This document shows positions 55,375-64,000 of a stretch of DNA of 64,000 nt, in pieces; position 1 is the stretch's first letter, and the number at the start of each line of letters is the position of its first letter. The translations under genes and the position numbers were made by a program. The notes under the pieces were generated by a model. That model worked only from the letters and a program-made list of their open reading frames with translations. It had not been told where the DNA came from and made no database searches. The DNA is from Pedobacter arcticus A12 (GTDB taxonomy: Bacteria; Bacteroidota; Bacteroidia; Sphingobacteriales; Sphingobacteriaceae), in assembly GCF_000302595.1 (NCBI RefSeq), contig NZ_JH947126.1:463223-527222 (forward strand), given 5' to 3'.

Positions 55375-56325
55375 TTGACACAGACATACGCTATAGGGAT
55401 AGACGTTGGCGGCACCGCTTTAAAATGTGGATTAGTAGATATTGACGGAGAAATTATTTACTCTTTTTTAATGCCATCAAATGATGCATTTACAGAAGGA
55501 GAAGTAATTGCACTGATCAATGCGGCCATTAGAAAATGTGCTAATCATGCTCCAGGACCCATTGTGGGTGTAGGTATCGGCTTTCCTGGCATTGTAGAAA
55601 ACGGAGTAATCTTAGGCGGTGCGGATAACCTACCCGGCTTTACAAATTTCAATCTTAAAAACAGTATTTATTCATCAACCGGACTAGAGGTCATTATAAA
55701 TAATGATGCAAATATGATGGCGTGGGGAGAAACGATGTACGGAGCCGGAAAAGGCTGCAGTGATGTTGTATTTCTAACAGTAGGTACAGGTATAGGTGGT
55801 AGCTTAGTGATCAACAACCAATTATATGGTGGTTTTAGAAACCGAGGTACAGAAATGGGGCATATGATTATCAAACATGATGGCATTAAGTGTAACTGTG
55901 GAAGCATTGGATGTTTAGAAGCCTATGCATCTGTAACTGCTCTGGTTGAAAACTATGCTAAGCTCACCAATCAAGACCCAGCAACGGTAAACGGTAAGTT
56001 AATTACAAAAAAGTATCTAGAGCATGAGGTAGAAGCTGTACAAGTTATGCAAAGTCACTTTGACTACCTCGCCACAGGTGTAATTAGCCTGATTAATATC
56101 TTCAGTCCGCAAAAAGTAATCATCGGTGGTGGAATTTCTGCTTCTGGCAGTTTCTACATTGAGGAAATTAAAAAAAGAGTCTATAAAAAAGTAATGACTG
56201 ATACCATTAGCAATACAGAAATTGTAGCTGCTGCGTTAGAAAACAATGCCGGACTCTTAGGTTGTGCCGGACTTGTGTTCCAAAACTTATCTTATTTAAA
56301 CCAACTCCAAAAACATGAAGCGTAA
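55375..56325 (+). CDS. ROK-family sugar kinase
   Basis: A 316-residue cytoplasmic kinase of the ROK family. It shows the ATP motif IGIDVGGTALKCGL at the N-terminus, NDANMMAWGE with catalytic Asp111, GTGIGGSLV, GTEMGHM, and the zinc-binding CNCGSIGCLE signature. ROK kinases phosphorylate glucose, GlcNAc, ManNAc or glucosamine; here glucosamine/GlcNAc from desulfated heparin is the likely substrate. The only in-frame start near the conserved N-terminus is TTG at 55375, unusual for this genome. Its stop overlaps the MFS start by 11 nt, so kinase and transporter are translationally coupled. Confidence 0.92.
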   Translation: MTQTYAIGIDVGGTALKCGLVDIDGEIIYSFLMPSNDAFTEGEVIALINAAIRKCANHAPGPIVGVGIGFPGIVENGVILGGADNLPGFTNFNLKNSIYSSTGLEVIINNDANMMAWGETMYGAGKGCSDVVFLTVGTGIGGSLVINNQLYGGFRNRGTEMGHMIIKHDGIKCNCGSIGCLEAYASVTALVENYAKLTNQDPATVNGKLITKKYLEHEVEAVQVMQSHFDYLATGVISLINIFSPQKVIIGGGISASGSFYIEEIKKRVYKKVMTDTISNTEIVAAALENNAGLLGCAGLVFQNLSYLNQLQKHEA

Positions 56326-57568
56326 CAATTTATTAGTAGGCGTTATCCTGCTGATCTGGTTTGTAATTTCTTTTGTTACAAACATTTTAGGTCCATTAAT
56401 GCCAATCATTATTGAAACTTATCATCTTAGCTTAACTTTAGCCGCGTTTTTACCTTTTTCATTTTTCTTGGCGTACGGAATCATGTCTATTCCGGCTGGT
56501 ATAATTATTGAAAAATTAGGAGAAAAAAAGGCGATGCTTATTGCATTTACCTTAAACCTGCTTGGCTCTTTAGCTTTTGCTATCTACCCCGAATATTTGG
56601 TTGCGCTTGCTTCTCTTTTCACTATTGGAATTGGGATGGCCATGCTTCAGGTTATTATCAATCCTTTAATGCGTACCGCGGGTGGCGAGGAAAATTTCGC
56701 TTTCTTTTCTGTACTGGCACAGTTAGTCTTTGGCCTAGCATCATTTGTAAGCCCTTTTGCTTTTTCTTACCTAATCGGTTCTTTCTCTGCATCCTCAGAG
56801 AGCAATGCATTGCTTTCTTTTCTGTCTGGTCTTGCAGTAAACGGATTAAACTGGACTATTCTATATTGGATTTTTAGCTTTATTTTCATTTTGATCATTG
56901 CAACGCTGTTATTGATAAAAATACCCACGGTACAACTTAAAGACGATGAAAAAACAGGCACCAAAGAAGTTTATTTTAGCCTTTTAAAAGACAAAAAAGT
57001 AATCCTTTTCTTTTTTGGGATTGTTGCCTATGTAGGTACAGAACAAGCTTTAGCCAACTGGATGTCGGAGTTTTTAAGAACCTACCACGGCGTTAATCCG
57101 GCAGAGGAAGGCGCTACAACTATTGCTTGGTTTTGGGGCTTAATGTCTTTAGGTTGCTTTCTGGGTTTAGCTTTACTAAAAATTTGGGACTCTAAAATCA
57201 TACTTAAAACAGCAGTACTACTAACCATTCTTGCAGTTTCATTTGCGCTTTTTGGCGAAAAAGAAGTATCGCTTTACGCTTTTCCAATTAGCGGTTTCTG
57301 CATATCAGTAATGTTCTCTATTATATTTTCTCTAGCACTTAACTCTTACAAAGATCACCATGGTTCTTTCTCTGGGATATTATGTTCAGGAATATTTGGT
57401 GGTGCGCTTGTACCTTTTATCATAGGTTTCTTTGGCGATTTTATTGGTCTCCGCTATGCGATGATGTTTTTATATATAACGTTAGGTTACATTTTGTTTC
57501 TAGCCAATTATGCCAAGCCATTGATAGCCAATAAAACGATAGCGTTTAAAGACATTTTTAAAGGATAA
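56315..57568 (+). CDS. MFS sugar transporter (FucP/GGP-like)
   Basis: A 417-residue inner-membrane major-facilitator carrier with about 12 hydrophobic helices and a charged central loop (~residues 200-225). GIIIEKLGEKKAMLIAF between helices 2 and 3 is the MFS loop 2-3 motif; the subfamily resembles fucose/glucose-galactose permeases of Bacteroidetes. It probably takes desulfated amino sugar or uronate from the periplasm into the cytoplasm, followed by phosphorylation by the overlapping ROK kinase. Heparinase II begins 63 nt after its stop. Confidence 0.9.
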   Translation: MKRNNLLVGVILLIWFVISFVTNILGPLMPIIIETYHLSLTLAAFLPFSFFLAYGIMSIPAGIIIEKLGEKKAMLIAFTLNLLGSLAFAIYPEYLVALASLFTIGIGMAMLQVIINPLMRTAGGEENFAFFSVLAQLVFGLASFVSPFAFSYLIGSFSASSESNALLSFLSGLAVNGLNWTILYWIFSFIFILIIATLLLIKIPTVQLKDDEKTGTKEVYFSLLKDKKVILFFFGIVAYVGTEQALANWMSEFLRTYHGVNPAEEGATTIAWFWGLMSLGCFLGLALLKIWDSKIILKTAVLLTILAVSFALFGEKEVSLYAFPISGFCISVMFSIIFSLALNSYKDHHGSFSGILCSGIFGGALVPFIIGFFGDFIGLRYAMMFLYITLGYILFLANYAKPLIANKTIAFKDIFKG

Positions 57569-57631
57569 ATTATTATAAGTACAGCTCTTATCTAATTAAC
57601 CAGACTACAACCCGATACTAAAAACTTGATT

Positions 57632-59950
57632 ATGAAAAAAAAACTAGCTCACTATTTGATTTTTTCCATCGTTGTTCTTTGCTTTACCGCGATAAAAGTA
57701 CAAGCTCAAACGTTACCTGATGTGGTTTGGAAAGATGTAGATGGCGTATCAATCCCAACACCACCAAACGCCCATCCGCGGTTATACCTTCGTGGAAACC
57801 AGGTTGCCGATCTCAAAAACCGGATGAACGATCCGGAACTGAAAAAAGTTTATGCCGATATCGTAAAGATGCAGGAAGATTGGAAACCAGAAGATATTCC
57901 TGCAGTTAAAGATTTCCGTTTTTACTTTAACCAAAAAGGGATTACGGTAACGGCAGAACTTTTGGCTTTGGACTATTTGATGAATAAGGACCCAAAAGTT
58001 GGAAGAAAAGCCATTACCACGATAATAGACACGCTAGAAATAGCAACTTTTAAAAAAGCTGGAGATATTTCTAGAGGTATTGGCTTGTTTATGGTTACTG
58101 GTGCCATCGTTTATGATTGGTGCTATGATCAGTTAACGCCAGAAGAAAAAACACGTTTTGTAAAAGCTTTTGTAAGGCTTGCTAAGATGCTTGAAGTAGG
58201 TTATCCACCGGTAAAAGATAAATCTATCGTAGGCCACGCATCTGAGTGGATGATTATGAGAGATCTTTTATCCGTAGGTATAGCTATTTACGATGAGTTT
58301 CCTGAAATGTATAATTTGGCCGCTGGTCGCTTTTTTAAAGAACATTTGGTTGCTCGTAACTGGTTCTACCCTTCCCACAATTACCACCAGGGAATGTCGT
58401 ACCTAAACGTTAGGTTTACCAATGATCTTTTTGCCTTATGGATATTAGATCGTATGGGTGCTGGCAATGTTTTTAATCCAGGCCAACAGTTTGTTCTTTA
58501 TGATATGATTTACAAACGTCGCCCTGATGGTCAGATTTTGGCAAGTGGCGATATGGATTACTCCAGAAAAAAGCCGAAGTATTATCCAATGCCTGCTTTA
58601 CTGGCTGGCAGTTATTATAAAGACGAATATCTGAACTACGAATTTTTGAAAAATCCTAAACTTGAACCACATACCAAATTATTTGAATTTTTGTGGCGAG
58701 ATACCAAACTAGGTAGCAGAAAACCAGATGATTTACCACTTTCACGATATTCTGGTTCTCCTTTTGGATGGATGATTGCCCGTACCGGCTGGGGAGAGGA
58801 AAGTGTGATTGCGGAAATGAAAATCAACGAATACTCTTTTTTAAATCATCAGCACCAAGATGCTGGCGCATTTCAAATTTACTACAAAGGTCCGCTAGCC
58901 ATTGACGCGGGATCTTATACTGGTTCTTCTGGCGGTTATAACAGTCCGCACAATAAAAACTTTTTTAAGCGGACTATTGCACACAATAGTTTACTGATTT
59001 ACGACCCAAAAGAAACTTTCAGCACCTCTGGATACGGCGGAGAAGGTCAAACACCATTCGCAACAAATGACGGAGGCCAACGCTTACCTGGAAAAGGTTG
59101 GACTGCGCCAAAAGAATTGGAGGAAATGCTGGCTGGTGATTTTAAAACCGGACAAATTCTTGCTCAAGGTTTCGGCTCTAACGTTCAAGCACCTGATTAC
59201 ACCTATTTAAAAGGCGACATCACCGAAGCTTACTCCAAAAAAGTAAAAGAAGTAAAACGTTCTTTCATGTTCTTTAATTTAAAAGATTCCAAAGTTCCGG
59301 CGGCTTTAATCGTTTTTGATAAAGTTGTTGCTGCTGACCCAAGTTTTAAAAAGTTTTGGTTGTTGCATAGCATCGAAAAGCCCGAAATTAAAGGAAATCA
59401 GATGACGATTAAGCGTACAAAAAACGGTGATAGCGGCATGTTAGTGAACAAAGCTTTATTACCTGATTTAGCCAATGCAAATATTGAAGCGGTGGGCGGT
59501 AAAGGTAAAGAGTTCTGGGTTTTTGGCACCAATTACACCAATGACCGCAAACCAGGCACAGACGAAGCAATGGAACGCGGTGAATGGCGAGTGGAAATTA
59601 CTCCTAAAAAAGCTGCTACCGAAGATTATTACCTTAATGTAATGCAGGTTGCCGACAATACGCAACAAAAATTACACGACGTTAAACGTATTGATGGTGA
59701 TAAAATAGTTGGTGTTCAACTTGCAGATAGGATTGTTACTTTCAGTAAAAACTCAGAAATAGTAAACCTTCCTTTTAACTTTGCTGTTAACGGTAAAGGA
59801 ACATTTAAATTTACCATCACTGATCTTTTACCAGGAACCTGGCAAGTTTTAAAAGATGGAAAGGTAATATATCCGGCCCTTTCTGTAAGAAGCGATGACG
59901 GCATCCTTTATTTTGAAGGAACTGAAGGAAACTATCGTTTTCTAAGATAG
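57632..59950 (+). CDS. hepB: heparinase II (heparin/heparan lyase, PL21)
   Basis: Broad lyase cleaving both heparin and heparan sulfate. From the ATG at 57632 the protein has 772 residues, the same length as P. heparinus heparinase II; a TTG two codons earlier is rejected. Signal peptide ends VQAQ (residue 26). Catalytic residues fall at the numbers known for that enzyme: His202 and Glu205 (GHASEWM), Tyr257 (HQGMSYLN) and His406 (NHQHQD). The zinc-site residues His408, Asp425 and His451 are also at identical positions. Very high identity, by memory, over the whole chain suggests strong conservation or recent common descent. Likely co-transcribed with the ROK kinase and MFS carrier. Periplasmic or secreted. 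Confidence 0.97.
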   Translation: MKKKLAHYLIFSIVVLCFTAIKVQAQTLPDVVWKDVDGVSIPTPPNAHPRLYLRGNQVADLKNRMNDPELKKVYADIVKMQEDWKPEDIPAVKDFRFYFNQKGITVTAELLALDYLMNKDPKVGRKAITTIIDTLEIATFKKAGDISRGIGLFMVTGAIVYDWCYDQLTPEEKTRFVKAFVRLAKMLEVGYPPVKDKSIVGHASEWMIMRDLLSVGIAIYDEFPEMYNLAAGRFFKEHLVARNWFYPSHNYHQGMSYLNVRFTNDLFALWILDRMGAGNVFNPGQQFVLYDMIYKRRPDGQILASGDMDYSRKKPKYYPMPALLAGSYYKDEYLNYEFLKNPKLEPHTKLFEFLWRDTKLGSRKPDDLPLSRYSGSPFGWMIARTGWGEESVIAEMKINEYSFLNHQHQDAGAFQIYYKGPLAIDAGSYTGSSGGYNSPHNKNFFKRTIAHNSLLIYDPKETFSTSGYGGEGQTPFATNDGGQRLPGKGWTAPKELEEMLAGDFKTGQILAQGFGSNVQAPDYTYLKGDITEAYSKKVKEVKRSFMFFNLKDSKVPAALIVFDKVVAADPSFKKFWLLHSIEKPEIKGNQMTIKRTKNGDSGMLVNKALLPDLANANIEAVGGKGKEFWVFGTNYTNDRKPGTDEAMERGEWRVEITPKKAATEDYYLNVMQVADNTQQKLHDVKRIDGDKIVGVQLADRIVTFSKNSEIVNLPFNFAVNGKGTFKFTITDLLPGTWQVLKDGKVIYPALSVRSDDGILYFEGTEGNYRFLR

Positions 59951-60060
59951 GATTATAGCTACTTAAGTACATGAACACTGTAAGTGAATTTTTGAACATC
60001 TAAAACTCTTTGATTTTCAAACAATTTGATGCAATAAATCATTAAAAGCAACATGTATTT

Positions 60061-60158
60061 AACTAATGAGTTCGGTATTCGAACTCATTAGTTAAGACTA
60101 AGAGATGTGATTTCTGGAATTTTGAAACGGCGGGAATATGCCCATCAGCATCTCTTAG
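60061..60158. repeat. tandem hairpin cluster after heparinase II
   Basis: In the 290-nt gap, AACTAATGAGTTCG (60061-60074) and CGAACTCATTAGTT (60080-60093) form a perfect 14-bp hairpin with a 5-nt loop. Four bases later CTAAGAGATG (60098-60107) pairs with CATCTCTTAG (60149-60158) around a CGGGAATATGCCC inner hairpin. No T-run follows either, so they are not ordinary terminators. A structured mRNA end, leader of the downstream sulfatase, or mobile palindrome is possible. Confidence 0.55.
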
Positions 60159-60240
60159 CAACGTTGGAAAACATTCTTAGAAAGATCATCAATACTTAGT
60201 TATAAATTTTCGAACCTTTCTTTCCATTAATATCCTAATT

Positions 60241-62220
60241 ATGCAATTAATCGAAAAACTATTTCTACTACTCTTCTTAACAGGTTTATGGCAACCTGCA
60301 ACTAGCCAAACCTTACCACAATCAAAACCTAACATCGTTTGTTTAGTTTTAGAAGATACGAGCCCTTACCAATTCGGTTGCTATGGAAACAAGTCTATTC
60401 AAACACCAACAATAGATAGCCTCGCTAAAAAAGGCATTAGATACACGAACGCGAGTGCTAATGCTCCACATTGCTCTCCAGCTAGATCTACGCTTATTAC
60501 AGGTGTTTATGCCACTACTTATGGAATGGATATCCACCGTGAAGAGTTTATCACCCCACAAAACATATTTTATCCTACCTTTTTAAGGGAGGCCGGCTAC
60601 TTTTGCACAAACAATGCTAAAACCGATTACAACAGTACTGCAGACCCTCAAAAAATGTGGGATGAATCTGGAAAGCTAGCCACTTACAATAGCAAAAAGC
60701 GGAAACCAGGTCAGCCGTTTTTTGCAGTGTTTAATACCGAAGCTACTCACATGGGGCTTATTAGAACCATCACCACAGAGGGAAGACCCGACTTTAAAGC
60801 TTCTGGTATTGATGTAGACAAAATTTTTATTCCACCACATGTTCCAGATTTTCCAGAAACAAGGTCTGATGAAGCCTATAAATTAAAAGCTGCGCAAGAG
60901 TCTGATGCTTGGGTAAAAGGACACCTTGACAACCTGAAGGCAAAAGGTTTGGCAGACAATACCATTGTTTTCTTTTTTAGCGATCATGGAGGTTGTTTAC
61001 CAAGAGGTAAAGGTTTCCCCTTTGAAAGTGGCCTACGTATCGCCTTGGTTGTCTACATACCTCCCGCGTTACAGCAAAAGATGAACACCAAAGAAAACAC
61101 CGTGGAAACTAAAAATGTTGGATTTGTTGATTTTGCACCTACGTTTTTAAGTTTAATTGGAGAAAAAACTCCAGCATACATGCAAGGAAAAGCATTTTTA
61201 GGTAAGTATGAAACGGCTCCAAGAGAATTACAGTATGGCTTCAGATCTAATCAAGAAAACTACCATTATGACCCATGCCGTACAGTAACTGATGGTAAAT
61301 TAAAATACATTAGAAATTACATTACCTATAAGCCTTTTGCGTTAAGGAACTTATACCAATCCGGTATGCCAGCAAACATGGCTTGGGATAGATATGTGCT
61401 ATCTGGTAAATGCACCAATGAAGATTGGTTGATGGAGTACAAAGCCAAGGAAAGTGAATTGCTTTTCGACATTGAAAAAGATCCTTGGGAATTAAACAAC
61501 CTTGCTAAAAACCCTGCCTACAAAGAAAAGCTAACATTTTTTAGAACAGCTGTTTCAAACCAGATAAGATCTACAAAAGATTTAGGCTTTTTTCCAAGAG
61601 AAGTACGTAGCACCAAGAAAAATGGCCTTTACCAATGGGTAAGAGATACTAATTTTCCATTAGATGAACTTTATAATGCAGTTGAATTGGCCAGTGTAGC
61701 CGGTAAAGCCGATGTTCCACAATTGTTAAAATACTTAAAGAGTCCACATGCAGAGATTAGATACTGGGGAGTCGTTGGTTTTTGCAGATTAGGCTCGCAA
61801 AAGAAAATCACCAAACTCCCTGTTGCTGTAAAGCAAGCAATGAATGACAAAGTTCCCGAAGTTGCTATAATGGCTTCCGAAGCTGTTTGTTACCTAGGCG
61901 AGTTTGATTTAGGGGTTAAGAAATTGATTAGCTTATTCAAAGATAATTCAGACCCGGCATATTCATCCTTAGAAACCCTGACTTGGTACCCTGTTGAAAA
62001 GAAAAAGCTTCAGAATTACACAGCTACTTTTCAGTCTATTGTTGCAGAACAAGATAAAAAGGAACAAGACCGTATGGGGCTGGGTGTAAAAGTGAGATCT
62101 ATTCTTGTAAATCTTGGTGCACTAACCATAGATGAGCTCTATACACAAGCAGATATACAAGAGGGCATCAAAAAAAACAAAGCAGGCAGGAAATTCTATT
62201 ACCCGAAAGAAATTCAGTAG
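60241..62220 (+). CDS. sulfatase S1 with C-terminal HEAT-like repeats, sulfamidase-like
   Basis: A 659-residue exported sulfatase; signal peptide MQLIEKLFLLLFLTGLWQPATSQ. Metal-site NIVCLVLEDTSPYQFGCYG, formylglycine signature CSPARSTLITG at Cys78, then FFFSDHGGCLPRGKGFPFESG with the metal/Lys set, and VDFAPTFLSLIG. The catalytic region (~1-465) resembles heparan N-sulfatases. Residues ~495-645 are helical repeats of HEAT type (DVPQLLKYLKSPHAEIRYWGVVGFCRLG, then DKVPEVAIMASEAVCYLGE), an addition found in a subset of Bacteroidetes sulfatases. N-desulfation of GlcNS is the best guess. Monocistronic start 290 nt after hepB; a secreted toroid-like protein gene follows after 64 nt. Confidence 0.82.
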   Translation: MQLIEKLFLLLFLTGLWQPATSQTLPQSKPNIVCLVLEDTSPYQFGCYGNKSIQTPTIDSLAKKGIRYTNASANAPHCSPARSTLITGVYATTYGMDIHREEFITPQNIFYPTFLREAGYFCTNNAKTDYNSTADPQKMWDESGKLATYNSKKRKPGQPFFAVFNTEATHMGLIRTITTEGRPDFKASGIDVDKIFIPPHVPDFPETRSDEAYKLKAAQESDAWVKGHLDNLKAKGLADNTIVFFFSDHGGCLPRGKGFPFESGLRIALVVYIPPALQQKMNTKENTVETKNVGFVDFAPTFLSLIGEKTPAYMQGKAFLGKYETAPRELQYGFRSNQENYHYDPCRTVTDGKLKYIRNYITYKPFALRNLYQSGMPANMAWDRYVLSGKCTNEDWLMEYKAKESELLFDIEKDPWELNNLAKNPAYKEKLTFFRTAVSNQIRSTKDLGFFPREVRSTKKNGLYQWVRDTNFPLDELYNAVELASVAGKADVPQLLKYLKSPHAEIRYWGVVGFCRLGSQKKITKLPVAVKQAMNDKVPEVAIMASEAVCYLGEFDLGVKKLISLFKDNSDPAYSSLETLTWYPVEKKKLQNYTATFQSIVAEQDKKEQDRMGLGVKVRSILVNLGALTIDELYTQADIQEGIKKNKAGRKFYYPKEIQ

Positions 62221-62284
62221 GTGATTATGATATTGCCAACAGATGATATCAGTTTATTTATTATAAAAATAATTGATAGATATT

Positions 62285-64000
62285 ATGAAATCGAAAATAA
62301 ATAATAAGATGAAACCGTTCGCTTTTTTTCTATTTATCATTTCAATCAGCAATGTATCGGCACAGGTGAATACATACCAGGCTACCTTAAGGTCTTTGTG
62401 TGATGTGCTACTCACCACTCAAATAAACTCCCCTACCGACCCTAATTTTGGCGCTTTAGTTTGTCCGTCCGTAAATCCTGATGATCATCCTATACACTCC
62501 CGTTCAGCGGAGGCAGTTTATCCGTTTTCAGTAGCTTATAAACTTACCAATAAACCAGAATATCGGGATGCGGCGATTAAATTAGGTAATTGGCTGATAA
62601 AAAACCAGGATCTTCGCGGTGAGAAAAAAGGAGGATGGAGCGAAAGTTGGCCAGATCCCCAACAAAAAGGTTGGTATGGAACTACTACAGATCAATTGAT
62701 ATCGCTAGCCGGCTCATATGCAATTTTAAAGCCTTGGTTAAGTCCAGCCGAAATTAACGAATGGAATTATGCCATGACGCTGGCTGCCGATTATATTGTT
62801 AGAACATTTCCAATCGGGAATGTAAACTATAACCCCACAGGTGCTGCTACTTTACTATACACTTACCACGTTACCGATAAACCAAAACAAATATGGTTGC
62901 TAAAAGCAGACTCGTTAATGAACAGCAGTACATTAAATCAAATTACCGCTGATAACCTTTTACATGGCGAAGGAAAAGGCGTTGACGAGGGTTATAATAT
63001 TGCGCAAAGCATTGGTTATATCGCTCTTTACGCTATCTTAAAAAATGATTTAAAAATTAAAAGAATTGCTGCCGACCTACTTAAAACACATAGCTTATTC
63101 GTTTACCCCAACGGATCTGTTGATAACTCTTGGGGAACCCGATCTTTTAAGTGGAATTACGAAAGTGGAACAAAAACTGCACCCGGTGTTTATTTCAGTT
63201 TCGCCTTACTGGCAGATATGGACCCAGAATTCGAAAAGCTCGGTTTACGATGCTTGAACTATTTAAATACTCAATCCCTGCAAAATGGCTGGATTGGTTA
63301 TGGTCCAAGCGCAATAAACCACATAAGCACTTCGCCACCCTGCAATTACAGTACTTTTGCTAGAGCACAAAGTATTGCCTTAGCCATAGAATACGGTTCA
63401 AAGTCGAAAACACAGCGTGAGTCTTCCTTAAACACCCAAACAGATAGCTGGTATAAATTTTTCCCTGATATTAAAGTTGCCGTTATCCGTACACCTAAAA
63501 TGATGGCTACTGTTTCTGCATACGGCGAAATAAGAAGATATCCTCGCGAATCTGTTTGTAGAGGTGGAAGTGTCACCAATTTATGGTATGATGGATTTGG
63601 AGCGAATGGCTTTTTACAGTCTTCATCCACTTCCGTGTATCAAAGAATTGAGGAAATGCACATGCCCATTGAAACTGAGCTTCTGCCCCTTACACCACGG
63701 GTCGAATTTAACCAAGACACTAACCTTTATTCAAATTTATTCGAAGCAGAAGCTTCCATGGATGTATCCAAAGAAGCTGATCATATTAAAGTACTAACTA
63801 TTGGAAATATGCAGACCATCAAGGGCTCTAAATCTGATGTTAGATACAACATAATAAACCGCTTTTATAATACGCATTTGGTAAAAGAAATAACTTTAAA
63901 TGGAACCCAACAAAATTATCGCATTATCGAACCTATTGTAAAAAGTGAAGGATCAACATTTCATCTAAAAAACCGCCGTACTGTTATCATCAAATCGGCT
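62285..64000 (+). CDS. secreted alpha/alpha-toroid lyase-like protein, 3' end outside window
   Basis: An open frame of at least 572 codons runs off the window. Start at ATG 62285 or, more likely for the signal peptide MKPFAFFLFIISISNVSAQ, at 62309. Residues ~30-370 are helical repeats with aromatic loops (KKGGWSESWPDPQQKGWYGT, NPTGAATLLYTYHVT, GKGVDEGYNIAQSIGY, SWGTRSFKWNYESG), resembling the toroid of heparinase II/III-type lyases. From ~385 it becomes beta-rich (VAVIRTPKMMATVSAYG, NLWYDGFGANGFLQ). No family motif is certain; a new glycosaminoglycan lyase or glycoside hydrolase is inferred from position at the end of the heparin locus. Confidence 0.7.
   Translation, partial: MKSKINNKMKPFAFFLFIISISNVSAQVNTYQATLRSLCDVLLTTQINSPTDPNFGALVCPSVNPDDHPIHSRSAEAVYPFSVAYKLTNKPEYRDAAIKLGNWLIKNQDLRGEKKGGWSESWPDPQQKGWYGTTTDQLISLAGSYAILKPWLSPAEINEWNYAMTLAADYIVRTFPIGNVNYNPTGAATLLYTYHVTDKPKQIWLLKADSLMNSSTLNQITADNLLHGEGKGVDEGYNIAQSIGYIALYAILKNDLKIKRIAADLLKTHSLFVYPNGSVDNSWGTRSFKWNYESGTKTAPGVYFSFALLADMDPEFEKLGLRCLNYLNTQSLQNGWIGYGPSAINHISTSPPCNYSTFARAQSIALAIEYGSKSKTQRESSLNTQTDSWYKFFPDIKVAVIRTPKMMATVSAYGEIRRYPRESVCRGGSVTNLWYDGFGANGFLQSSSTSVYQRIEEMHMPIETELLPLTPRVEFNQDTNLYSNLFEAEASMDVSKEADHIKVLTIGNMQTIKGSKSDVRYNIINRFYNTHLVKEITLNGTQQNYRIIEPIVKSEGSTFHLKNRRTVIIKSA

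Noticed and set aside
60061-60093. 14-bp hairpin read as hepB terminator
   Set aside because: No T-run on either strand, and it is 110 nt past the stop; reported as a structured repeat instead.
1-64000. CRISPR arrays, tRNA and rRNA genes
   Set aside because: No regularly spaced direct repeats and no cloverleaf or rRNA-like sequence were recognised on either strand.

Overview
The window reads as a chromosomal segment of a Sphingobacteriaceae bacterium, most likely a Pedobacter close to the heparin degrader Pedobacter heparinus. The grounds are AT-rich Bacteroidetes-style DNA, SusC/SusD pairs, a one-protein hybrid two-component regulator, type IX secretion (T9SS) C-terminal domains, absence of Shine-Dalgarno signals, and a heparinase II that matches the P. 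heparinus enzyme, as I remember it, almost residue for residue. No rRNA, tRNA, CRISPR array or complete insertion sequence was seen.

Layout. 1-9.8 kb is background chromosome: the 3' half of an RND efflux pump with its TolC-type channel, a stand-alone receiver protein next to a BadF-type amino-sugar kinase, a T9SS-secreted subtilisin-like protease, and a convergent pair of dehydrogenases. 9.9-15.8 kb holds two PL8 lyases (chondroitin/hyaluronan type), one of them a T9SS cargo. 16.2-22.9 kb holds heparinase I (PL13), a T9SS-exported protein of unknown function, and a GH88-heparinase III (PL12) operon. 23.3-24.7 kb is a three-gene toxin/antitoxin/SecB-like chaperone candidate. 25.1-34.2 kb is a leftward operon, PL12-like lyase > glycan-binding lipoprotein > SusC > SusD. 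34.8-45.4 kb is a rightward operon, SusC > SusD > PL15-type exolyase > small jelly-roll lyase > PL12. 45.7-50.5 kb holds three sulfatases, 50.8-54.9 kb the hybrid regulator, and 55.4-64 kb a ROK sugar kinase, an MFS sugar transporter, heparinase II (PL21), a fourth sulfatase with HEAT-like repeats, and a secreted toroid-like protein cut by the window end.

Taken together, 16-64 kb is a consolidated heparin/heparan sulfate utilisation locus. The inferred flow is: surface lyases and lipoproteins capture and cut the chain; two SusCD pairs import oligosaccharides; periplasmic PL12, PL21 and PL15 lyases reduce them to unsaturated disaccharides; 2-O-, 6-O- and N-directed sulfatases and GH88 dismantle these; the MFS carrier and ROK kinase bring amino sugar into the cytoplasm; the hybrid regulator senses an intermediate. 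Several intrinsic terminators delimit the units. Two small putative mobile repeats (a 262-bp element with 15-bp terminal inverted repeats, and a 355-bp insert bounded by 17-bp direct repeats) and a string of intergenic hairpins lie between them.
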